Shown here: piece by piece, positions 22,322 through 34,400 of the stretch
Layout: every line of letters begins with the position of its first letter
Numbering within the stretch: the stretch's first letter is position 1
Assembly (NCBI RefSeq): GCF_015706575.1
Contig: NW_024037058.1
Location: 18,497,547-18,561,546, forward strand
DNA length: 64,000 nt
Direction of reading: 5' to 3'
Source of the DNA: Patiria miniata
Taxonomy: Eukaryota; Echinodermata; Asteroidea; Valvatida; Asterinidae
Notes under the pieces: generated by a model
Seen by the model: only the letters and a program-made list of their open reading frames with translations
The model's database searches: none
What the model was told of the DNA's origin: nothing
Position numbers and translations under genes: made by a program

Positions 22322-22415
22322 ATGGACTTCTTACGAGGAGCATTCTTGAGAATGCTGCCATCTGTCTTCGTGTTCCTTGTTATTTTCAGCACCTCAGGAC
22401 GCTTGGTAACAGCAG
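22322..22415 (+). CDS. Gene C exon 1: start codon and signal peptide
   Basis: An ATG in excellent context (CACACCATGG) with an in-frame TAA three codons upstream. It opens 31 codons containing a hydrophobic core, [12 protein letters not shown], preceded by two arginines, and ends at a GTAAGC donor in phase 1. A longer overlapping plus-strand frame from 22024 has no such features. Confidence 0.75.
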
Positions 22416-25400
22416 GTAAGCTTGTGGTACACATGATTTCAGCGCAGAAGGGTTATAGTTAATAGTAATATCGAGTTCGGAACATTTTGGGTTGCAACAT
22501 TTTGGCGCAACATTTTGGGTTGGGAATGGATACAATAAATTATAATTAGGTGAAAGATGCCGAGGGGCTCATTTCAGACCCTATGGAGAAATTTATAGAA
22601 GACATTTGTGACAAATTCTCGAGAAAATGGAGTGTTTAAGTACTTTGATCGTATGTTTATTTTGTGATGAAAGATTATGCTATTCGACTTAATTGGTTTA
22701 GGCCTATTGGTGCAAGCGGTGTGCATTTCTGTGTAGTGCAGGAACCGGGTACCCTATTGAAGTAAAACACGGGTACCGTGAAAGAAACCCAACCCCCCAA
22801 TTTTTAATCACAGGAATAGTGTTGTTCAGATTGAAATGTGTGCACCAGTGCAGCAAGATACAAGTGTGAATATGTGAGTGAAAGGATTTGCAACTTTAAA
22901 ATGCACATAAACGTGAAATCTGCTTTGATTTTCAATGTAGCCTCAGCCTGGATTTAATATTGAAAATTCCCCCCAAACGGTGCACAAAACCCTTCTTTTC
23001 CTTTGTCTGAGAAGGCACTAAGTAAATATGTAAACTTACTTACGGGTATACCCGATCCCATAATCTGGAACCGGCTCCCGATGACCTATGCGGTCGGGTA
23101 CTCGAGAACTAATTGATGCGCAGCCATTCTGAGACAATAGAGATGCAAATAATGTATGAATGGAAATCGACTATTCTTCATTCAAGCTATTTTATTCTTT
23201 CACAAGCTATTAGCCAATTATTTTTGGATTACTTTTTTATGCACCCTGTACATGTATGTATATAAAGACACATATTGTGGCGGATCAACGGGGTTACGGG
23301 TCTAAGTACCCCCCCCCCTCCCCAAAAAAGAGCTGGGTCCCGTAAGTAAAGTAAAATAAAGTAAAGTCTGACACAATGTGGCCCATCAGTCCGGCGTTTA
23401 TCTCCGGTTTCAGTGGCATGAAACAACTGAAAATATTTCTACTCCCCCTGGATGGGATGCTAGTCCATCGCAGGTTACTCCCCAGCTAATGCCGGTACCC
23501 ATTTGTATTCCTGGGTGGAGAGAGGCAAGTGGGGATGAAGTGGCTTGCCCAAGGACACAACATATGACCAGCAGCTGGATTCGAACCCCTGACCCTCTGA
23601 TCATGAGTCACAAACACTAACCACTAGGCCACACTACCCCGATATGGCGATGCATCAGCTGGATTCGAACCCCTGACCCACTGATCAAGAGTCAAGAACC
23701 CTAATCACTAGGCTACACTCCCCACTCTGTCCTGCCATACTGGATATCAAACATGAGTAGAGAATGTTATCAAATCCACATGTTTTCGTTTGCATAACAA
23801 CATGTTTCGTCGAGCGGTCAAAAGGTTATATTTTTCAACATCGGTGACGGGAAGAATGTTGCCTTCCGTTTAACCTCACCACAAGCAAGGCTTCCCGGAT
23901 AGGCTTGCGATCTTCACAATTAAAGTCACTATGTCGAACGTGGGTAGGTACTGGGTAGAAGGCAAGGAGGAACTGAAATTTGCCCGCTTTCCTTCTTGTC
24001 ATTACTTGAAATGTATGAAATTATTTCGTGGTTGGTGACTGTTGTACATTGTCACGTGCACACTCATTTGGCACTGAGCCAGCTATTGTTCAGATTAATT
24101 CGTCACGGGGCATGCAGTTATTTGTACTAGCACAACAGAAGCACAATGCTTTTGCCATGGTGAGGGCCTCCGTAGATGTACAGCTATGTGTTCGGACCTG
24201 TCTACAATAGCTTAGGCCTAATTCGTTTCATCTCGAAAAAAAATACATTAATTTTTTTTTCAATTGCTATGTTCCTATAGCAATAAATAAGGTTACTCAC
24301 CTTTGAATGAGACATTAACGAAAACAAATCCATCGACGTTCAGTTAGTGAATAACTTCTTCCCAAAAACTCGAGTTGAGTGCGTTCGATTACTTCCCCCA
24401 GCTAATAACTCGCGCCTAGCTCCTCGCGTGATGACAGACATGCGCATTGGAGCTAACTAAACGAACGGTTTCGGGTAAAGTTTCGTGCAAGAGCTGGAAA
24501 GTTGAACTTTGACACGACACACCTGCATCTGCATCAACTGTCTAGAGCTAGGTCCAGGTAAATACGCGGGGACGCGCTGACAATGGACCCGTAGCCGTAG
24601 CTCTGGAAGCCTGTTTCGGACACGGCCTGAGGCGCCCGCCGGACGTCACGTTGGCAGCCATGTTTATTGCATGGCCTTATGGTTACAGACCAGTACATTC
24701 GGGAAAAATACTCACAACTCTCCAAAGTGTTCGAGACACACATCAAATTAAAGCTTATTTCATCATCTTTCATTTTCTTTTCAATTTTTGGGGGGTCAAC
24801 TGATGACTTTTGAGAAATTTCCATCCGAAGATGATCATCCCTGAAAATAGTCCTGAAGCCCATCGCCATTTTGAAAAACGATGCCTACACTCCATTGCAA
24901 AATAGAGCGCTTTAAGGGCCCCAATTTCATCCAAATTGAACGGAACTACAAGCTCACAGTCCTGTGCACGGCTTCCACCCATTTGTTTTTTTACAAACCC
25001 TCAAGTTCATGGCCCACAGCATGCTCAAATACTGAAGATTTTGACGGCATGCAAATCGTGATTTGGCCGGCGTAGGCATTTTCGGACCGACTTACTGGTC
25101 TGCAACCTAATGGGATACTTACCCAAGTAACCGGCTTGGCGAGTCGGTTACTTGGGCCAGACTCGAGTAAGCGCGAGAAGTCACGTGAGAGGTAAATCGA
25201 ACGCTGTCGCGCTTGCACGAGTTAGCACCGGGGAATTAATCGAACGCACTCATGATTGGCTGCAAAACAACAATTTCGGCTCTCGTAGGGCGGGTTTATT
25301 GTGCGCAAAATGAAAGCCCTATTTTGAGAGGGTTGCAGACGCCCATAATCGGAATAAAGTAGGTTTTTTTCTTGAGAACAAAACTTAAACATTGAAACTT

Positions 25401-28400
25401 TGTTAGTTAAAATTTATTTTTGAAGAGCAGGGGGTATGCAACTTTAAGGGAAGAAGACCCCCCCCCAAAAAAAAAACCCAACTGGCGACACAAACGTGAC
25501 AACTACCTTTCTGCGGCCATTTATGAATAAAAAATGTCTACAATCACAACACACACGCCGTTTGTATCAATGAATATATTGGACACCATTGGGTAAAACA
25601 TTTAAGGACGAGCGTTTCATATTGCAACTGTATTTTACATCATAGATAAACCCCACCACACACGTGTGCTATACCTACCCAGAAAATACACATGCATTTT
25701 AAACCCTACAAAATCTCCTCATGAATTCCGGAATTAGTACAGCGGGAGTTCCGTTTCCCAAGTGCTTGGTATAGTTCTCACGCCAAGCAAATCTGACATA
25801 ACCATTCTGAAACGGTGGAATTTAGACTATTTCGGAAGCTGTTGGCAAAGAATCAACCTTCTCTAGTTCAAGGACAGGTCTTCAGTTTGCGAATGAACTA
25901 AACCAACCCTAACTGACTATCCGCTGGAAAAGTTTGACGAACTCCCCTAAGGGAATTTTCATTAAAAGCACGACATGGCGTATTAATTCCAACTTTTCCA
26001 AATGCTTTATACTTTAAAATAACCAACAATTCGGTTTATTATAAGCAAATAAACGGACAGGGACGGATCCAGGAATTTTCGCAGGGGGGGGGGGGTGGTT
26101 CATCAGAAAAAAATCTGAAAATGTACACAGGTTTTTTTCTCCGGGCACTTGGCCTCCGTAAAATAAAAAACTGGGGAAGGGGGGGGGGGGGGGGGGGCTG
26201 GTACCATATTCCAATAGGGGCGCTGTTCAAATTCGACGATTATTAACACTAGATTATAGAATGGTGTACCGTATTTTGAACAGGAGGACATTATATCAGT
26301 ATAATTTTTTAGGGTGTCACACTCACAGCAGGGGGGGGGGGGGTGTTTCGCATTATTTTTTAGGAATTTGTACGATACTTTTTTTTGACAGAGCTGGGGG
26401 GGGGGGAGGGTTGGGTTGACAACCAACCCCCCCCGGATCCGCGCCTGAAACAAGTGACTTGTTTTGAGTGCGTGTAAAGAAACAGAATCGAATCATCTTC
26501 CCAATCTGTTTACCGAATTTGCCTGTGCTCATCGGCCGGTTCAAGTCGGATGGGTGCGCCCGATAGTCCGAAGGTTCTTTAATCCGAAGGTTCGGTAGTC
26601 CGAATGCACACATGACTATCGGGCTGCCACCGATATAAAACCGGATACAGCTAGCGATATCTCATTATGATGGGTTAATTTCATACAGCTGTCGACGCAA
26701 AATATAAACCACCATACCAGCAATTATTTAATGAAGAGCTAGGAGTTCGAAGAAAATTTGGTTGTCACAAGTTCAAGTCTCTTCAGTTATCTAAACTGAC
26801 AGGCGAGATTCGTGTTTGAATAGGCAGTTTTTGTGTACCGCCCCATATCTCAATCTCTTTATAACCAGGGCAAGGTTTATGGTGTGACATGCACTTTGCA
26901 ATATATCCGGCGGATGTAGCGTTTTGTGCGGATGCTTCATTGCAAATACAATAAATACAGTCGGGTAAACAAATAATAAACACTCAGGCATCCCTGTCAG
27001 ACTACACATCATCTCTGAGTTAAATGAACTGGGGTAAGTTCGCGCAATCACACTGCCGCTTCATCGGTACCAAAGAACTGAATAATTATAATGCTTATCC
27101 AGGGAAATGTTAAACACTGGGGGAAAAAAATCAGAAATTTGCAAAGATATTTGTCTCACGATGATCACGCAATGCTCAGGTATAGAATGCCAAAGCGGCA
27201 TAAAGTTAAAAACAATATTTACTATACCAAATACCCATTTTTGGGTTCAAAGACAATATCAAAATATTGTGCAAAAACAAAAAAACAAAAAAAACCCACC
27301 AAGTTTTCGAGCCACAAAACTAAATCCTTTGCGGACCAAATTTAATTCAAGACCAAAACTTTATTCAGAACCAATTATGTTGGTCTTAATCGCGTGAAAT
27401 TATGGTGACTGCTCTATGTTCCGACACCCCTATGTGCCGACACCATTATGTTCCGACATCCCTATGTTCCGACAACCTGCACATAAGATTGTGTTACTCC
27501 CGGTGATGGTTAGGGTTAGGGATAGGGATAGGAATATGTGCAGTCGGTACATAGGGGTGTCGGAACATAGGGGTATCGGAACATAGGTTGAGAAGTCGGA
27601 ACATAGGAGTGTCGGAACATAGGGGTGTCGGAACATAGGGGTGTTGGATCATAGGGATGTCGGAACATAGGTTGATTTGTCTGAACATAGGGGTGTCGGA
27701 ACACAGGGGTGGCGGAACATAGAGGTGTAACCGAAATTATTGGTACCCCACAGTTTTGTACCTACTAGAGATGAGATGATAATGTTGTTTCGTTCCCCAT
27801 ATATAACAGATACTTGGAGTGCATGGAGTGAATGGAGCGACTGCGCAGTCTCGGGTGTTCAAAACAGGGATCGGACGTGCCTCGTGGATTCAGCAGCTAA
27901 CCCGGGCTGTCCTGGTGAGAGCTCGATGACACGAGATTGCGGTCCAGGTGAGTCCTAAGGACTGCACAAGTATAAAAGCACAAATAAAACCTTAAAGGTA
28001 TATATAATCAATTTCTTTTCATGCATTTTGTTCGTTCCCCAAAATGCCACCACTAAAAATCCGTTGAAGAATGTTCAAAACCTACCCTGTTGAAGTTTCA
28101 GCTCGATGGGCATTACTCTTTTCGAGAAAACAAGGAAAGGCCATGCACAGCCTTTTTGTTTTTTATCACGGAACACGATTTTGTCCCTTGCACTCTGTGG
28201 TCCCAAATATCAGTCTACTCTATTGACTGATCGTTGGAAATCACCTACAATTTCTTGATGTCTTCTAAAATTATGACATCAAGCCAGACGGAATAATTTC
28301 ACAGGGAGTTTAGTACCATGCCGATCTGTAATCTAAGTAAGCTTTTTGATAATAATTCGGTGTATTACCTTTGGGATAAACGCAAATGATCCTACATGAC

Positions 28401-31400
28401 TCCATGAGTTACTTGCGCGTTCATTCACAATCATGCATCCATGGGAACGAGGTTGTCGACTTAAGGGCGCACACCTGCTAGGCCTAAACCAATCCGCCGA
28501 GCTCATGAATAAAAGTTATACCCTCAAAAATTACATATTAGAGTTCTGAGAGCCATAAAATTGGGGAATTGAAGAGATATGGCAATGAGCATTTTGGATG
28601 CAATTGGACTCGAAAGTGGCGCGATTATGTTGTGGAGCGATCGTTTTTCAAGACGGCAACTTTTCTGCTTTGAGAAATATAGGGTCGTCTTCTTTGGGTG
28701 AGAATCTCTCGCAAAGTCAACTGGTCAACCCACCAAAAATTGAAAAGAAAATGAAAGATGACATGTTGGGAGTTCTGAGCATTATAGAAGTATGACCATT
28801 TAGCACTGGTGTCTATGGGAATTTTAATACAGGGTACCCCGGTGCATCCTTAATCTCCCGATACCTATATATGTTTTGTACACATAATCTGGTCTGTACA
28901 ATTTAATATAAGGGCTGCATCCTGACTTTTCCAATATCGTGGAGGACAGACCATTATGTGAGCAAGATTCCCACTGAATTGATATTTTTTTTCCAATTTC
29001 TGTTTGGATCGATCCCGTTAGCTCGGTGGTCGAGTGGTAAGACATCTGCACTAGAAAGCAGGAGGTCGTGGGTTCGAGTTCCACCCGAGTGATTTTTTCC
29101 AACTTTCACTCGGGAGGTAACACACTGAGTACACAGTGTTTAAACGTCGGTGAAGGGCAAAACCTAATTTGAATTTCTGTTAAGTCCCGGAAATCACAGT
29201 GTATATACCAAAATATATCAACTGACACCCCTTCATCCCCCAAATACATTCGCAGTATTGGACGGAAGCTGGAGTGAGTGGGGCGAATGGCAGAATTGCT
29301 CTGTATTATGTGGTGTCGGAAACAGGGCGCGATATCGGACGTGTACCAGCCCTGCACCGCAGTTTGGAGGGGCTCCGTGTGACGGGACCAGCGAAGATTG
29401 GGAATCGTGCGATACCAATATTACTTGCGAAGGTATACAATGATATGGAAATGTCAACTGTCTGCTTGGTCTTATTAAATATCTGATATTGATACGCTTA
29501 AGCGTATTTTAAAAATAACACCTTTTTTCCACATGTTCAACCTTTCCCAATAGTTCATGGTTGTTGCAAGACAGCAACTTATTAACGCGGTACAAACTCA
29601 TCAAGAGTGCGTTCGATTACTTCCCCCAGCTTACTCGAGCCTGGCTCCTCGCGTGATGACAGACATGCGCAGAGCTAAATAAACGAACGGTTTCGGGTGA
29701 AGTTTCGTGCAAGAGCTGGAAAGTTGAACTTTGACATGACACAGGCTGCATCAGAATCGACTGTCTAGAGCTAGGTCTAGGTCCGCGCCCATTAAAGATA
29801 CGCGGGGACGCGCCGACAATAGACGTAGCCGTAGCTATGAAAGCCCGTTTCGGACACGGCCTGAGGCGCCCGCCGGACGTCACGTTGGCAGCCATGTTTA
29901 TTGCAAGGCCTTATGGGATACTTACCCAAGTAACCGGCTTGGCGAGACGGTTACTTGGGCCAGGCTCGAGTAAGCGCGAGAAGTCACGTTAGAGGTAAAT
30001 CGAACGCTGTCGCACTTGCACGACTGTAAGCGCGGGGGAAGTAATCGAACGCACTCATTCAGAGCTGTGGTAGAGATTTCGACCGCCACATTATGCTTTT
30101 TTATTTCAAGTAATCACAGCCAATTGAATTATTTTTTTGTTTAACTTTTTTAAAGCTGTGAATGGGCGTTGGAGTGAGTGGGGCGAATGGCAGAATTGCT
30201 CTATTTTCTGTAGCGTCGGTTACGTCACGCGACATCGAACCTGTACCAACCCTGCACCGCAGTATGGTGGGGCTCCGTGTAACGGAACCAGCGAAGACTG
30301 GCACCCATGCGATACTAACGTCACGTGCCTAGCAGGTGATTGTGCGATTTTTTATGCCATTTCTCAGATTTGGGTTTTGTAGCCGGTTCTGCTTCATTCA
30401 TTGGATTACGGTTTACCCTTGGCTTTGGAGATGTAATCAATTTGCAGATTCGGAAACATCCCTTTACGATACAAAGCCAATGTTTGAAGTATTTTGTAAA
30501 GGGCCAGACACGAGGCCGATGCTGGAGACGAAGTCGAGATTTGAAAAATGCCCTCTGCACTCATGGGCAAGTTGGATCAAGGACCAATGGTTAACTAGTG
30601 GGTCACGGTTCCTAGCGCATGCGCGCTGAAGTTGAAATGCGAACGAGTCTAGTCGAACTATTGTAATTCAACGACACTGAGAAAATGGCGGCCGCACATC
30701 GGCTAATCAATTAGTTCAACACTTTGAAGTTTCTGTTTATTTACACAAATAATAATGAGTTCGTAATTTTGGACACCTTACATAATCGCCATCATAATTA
30801 ACATCAAACATTGCACAACGGTAACAAAAGTGATAGAAGTGTACACTAACATGGACAAACTATGCCATGAAAATGAAATTTAGCACGCACAGTTTTCGTT
30901 TTTTCCCACCATTTTTGTTTATAGTTGGTCTCCTCTGCACTATGCTATGACCATTGCTATTGATAACCAACTATAAATCATGGCGCGACCAGGGCCCAAT
31001 TTCATGGCCTTGCTAACCACAGAATTCCGCGCTTAACGATCACCATTTTGTGCCAACAGCGCTAGCAGAAAAAAAAATATGTAGTAGCCTGTACGTACAG
31101 ATTCCTTAGTTACGGGATGTACGCATGCACAGAAGCCAAAATTCCTTGCTAACTCGTGAAATACGCTTGCCGTAAGCACAGAATTTTCTGCTATCATACT
31201 AAGAAGGGATTTTTCGCTATTAAGCAGAGCCAAGAAATTGGGCCCAGCCGAGGGGTAGGCTGGTTCTGACTATAGTTGACTAGATAGACTAGTCCAACCG
31301 TCGTCGACTAGCATGCGTTCGATCAGAGTTAGTCAAAACTATGGTCCTTGATCGAACTTGTCCCGTGCTATTCGTTCTTGGTGCTCGATAGAGCGCCCTC

Positions 31401-34400
31401 TTATGATTCGGTATGCCCATAGACGAATCCAGGCATGTGATCACTGTACACTCACGAGGCCCCCTTCAATGGAGAAATCATTGAGCACGCCATTGTACAA
31501 AGCAACTTCCCATTCGACTGATTATCTGACCATTAGCTAGCACAATGATTTCGCCATTGAAGGGGGCCTTCGTGATAGAATTGATAAGGTGCCCGGATTG
31601 ATGCATTGTAAAGGCCCGTTCTAAACGTCGATGTAAAACAACTGGTTCTCTCAGCTTAACCTATTTCTGTGACGTCACACTATTGTTAAAAGTGTAGATT
31701 ATTTGTACGAATGTACAGTTTACTGTAGATTATTTTACGTATCTACACTTTACTTTAGATCATTTTAAGAATCTACAGTTTTTGTTGTGAATAGCCTCTG
31801 CAAACGACTCCATGTATAAACGGGACTCAGGGGAAAGTCACAGACCACTTTAAAATGAAAGAAATGGACTTTTCAAAGGTACTTAACAATGTACGAATTC
31901 CGAAAGATTTTTTTTTTCGAACGAATTTGACATGTACCTGATTTAAAGAAATAGCCTTCTATTTTAGTTCTTTGTTTTTTAATTACACACAATGTTCTCT
32001 TTGGATTTTTTTTCTTCAATTTGCCGAGCTGGTACTTTTAATTCTATATGGTGGCGATTATCAATTTCTACTTAAGGTCGAGCGTAAAGTATTCTTCTTA
32101 ATGACTTTTTAATTCCGTTTCTTTTAATTTTTAGTCTTTTTAAATTACAAAAAAAAATTATTATCTTTAATTCTTTGTTTAAATTTTGACTGACTTTTTT
32201 TTTATCGTTGTCTTTAAACTCGCATTAAAAAAAAAAGAATCAGTGGATATCCCTTGGTTAAAGTTTATGTTCACATCTAGTCTTAACCCATTTTATTTTA
32301 GTTTCATCATTATTTCTCAGTCTATTTATCACTGACCAGTGAAAAAAAGACCATTAAACGGAAGGACGATCCTAAAGAGAATGGACGAATAACTTAAGAA
32401 ATCAAATGAAACTTACCAAATCAATACTTCTCAGAATATATTCCACAGTAATGTAGTTTCCAAACAAAGTTATTTCCTCTGACGAGTGAGATGGTGATAT
32501 TCCGATGTGTACTCCATATAATAAATATCAAGATAAACAATGTGGTTCTCCATTGAATGGGCAATGACACATGGTTCCACAAATCAAAGACCTCTGTGCA
32601 CAAATGAGTCGCTTGTCAAACTTTTTCTTGCGGTTGGTGTTAAAACTCCTCATAGCTAGCAGATGAAATATAGCATCAAAAGCATGTACATGTAATAGTT
32701 TTCAGAATCCAGTATACATCCCGTGGCTGTAACATACATGTATAAACTCCATTTGGCTTTGGGAGTAAGGAGTATAGACATTGTGTTCGCACTATACACC
32801 AGTAACTATCACTAGCTTTCCAGGACAAATGCACTGCCTGCATGTGATGAACGAAACAGAAGATGTGCACCCATCCGAAGGGTTAACAATAGCATCTTGT
32901 CACGATGAAAGCGCAGGGCCAGGCAAAGTTGAATAGATTGTATATATTACGAATCTACACTGATTCACAAATGTGGAGATTGTGGAAAATCAGGTGTCTT
33001 ATTTGCATAAACTATTGTTGTTTTAGGTTAAGTCGGAGAATAGACTCAGAACTGTAGATTCGTGCAAGACGTCCATTCTCCTTAACAGAACCACACAACA
33101 AAAAAGAGATATCATTCACATGGTGTTACCGCAAACCTCCCATTTTTTGTCCACCATTGTAAACCTACAAGTCTCATATATAGGCCCGTTTGTTATTTCA
33201 TAAAAGTAATTATAGTTATACATAACAATTTATGTGACGTCATCATGACGTCATCACGTGACATGTGACGTCATAATTCAAGGCCCTATGAGAATGTAAT
33301 CACATAGTATATGCCACCATTTACTATAAACAGAACTACATATCCTTCCTTGATGGAACCTATACTTGAAACTTTACATGTCACACGTCACAAAAAAATA
33401 CCGAAACAGCCCTGTGTTTGTCCACAAACATAAATCTAGTTTCAATTGTTCACCTAGTTTTTTAAAGGTTTTTCTTTGTATAAGTTTTAGTTTGTTCTTA
33501 AATTTTAACTGGTTCATTTTTATTTCTGTGAAGCGCCTTGAGCGTCAATTTTGACGGATTTGGCGCTATACAAGGATTAGATATTATTATTATTATTATT
33601 ATAGGTTTTCCCGGCCATTTTAACTCTTGTATCACACGAATTCCCTATATCGATACTTTAATTTCGTCCTCGAACATCACCAAGCTCAACTCTCAATTTG
33701 AATTTCAAAAAGCCACCACTAGATTTCATTTAAGGTTCAGTATAGTTCAGCATTCCGATTCGTCCAAAATCTTTGAAATTCGTCTCGTGAAGCAATCGGC
33801 GTTGAATTGAAAAAGCAAATTCGTTTTTTGTCATTCGTTTTAATGTTCTTGTCGTTACATTTCGTCTCTGGTGACTTAAAACGTTACGATTACAAATGTG
33901 CCCGTCTTTGGACTTGTTTGCGCATTAATTAAATGTCATAAGTGCCTATTGTGAAATGTCAATTCCTGACTCTAATGTTAATTGTGAAACACAGAAATAA
34001 AAAATCATACCTTACAGCTAACTACTTCTATTTATACATACAGTAAATACATGTTGAATTATCATTGTTTTAATACGCATAATTCTTCAAATAAGTCTAA
34101 ATATTGGGCGCATTTTCTAATCGTATACGATTTAGGTCACCAGGGACGAAATGTAATGACAACAACATGAAAACGAATGACAAAAAACGAATTTGCTTTG
34201 TCAATTCAACGCCGATTGCTTCACGAGACGAATTTCAAAGATTTTGGACGAATCGGAATGCTAACAATTTGAATTATACTGAACCTTAAATGAAATCTAT
34301 TGGTGGCTTTCTGAAATTCAAATTGAGAAGTGAGCTTGGCGATGATTGGGGACGAAATTAAGGTATCGATATAGGGAATTCGTGTGATACAAGTGTTAAA

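Noticed and set aside
22024..22419. Plus-strand open frame of 131 codons overlapping gene C exon 1
   Set aside because: The overlapping frame at 22322 has an upstream stop, good start context, signal peptide and a phase-1 donor; the longer frame has none of these.
27415..27735. CRISPR array or interstitial telomere
   Set aside because: The genome is animal; units are contiguous and variable without spacers, arranged as inverse arrays, and recur at 51840-52020 with the same boundaries.
29020..29095. Functional tRNA gene
   Set aside because: The T arm is good but the anticodon loop is eight bases and the sequence runs on into SINE-like DNA, so it is called a SINE head.
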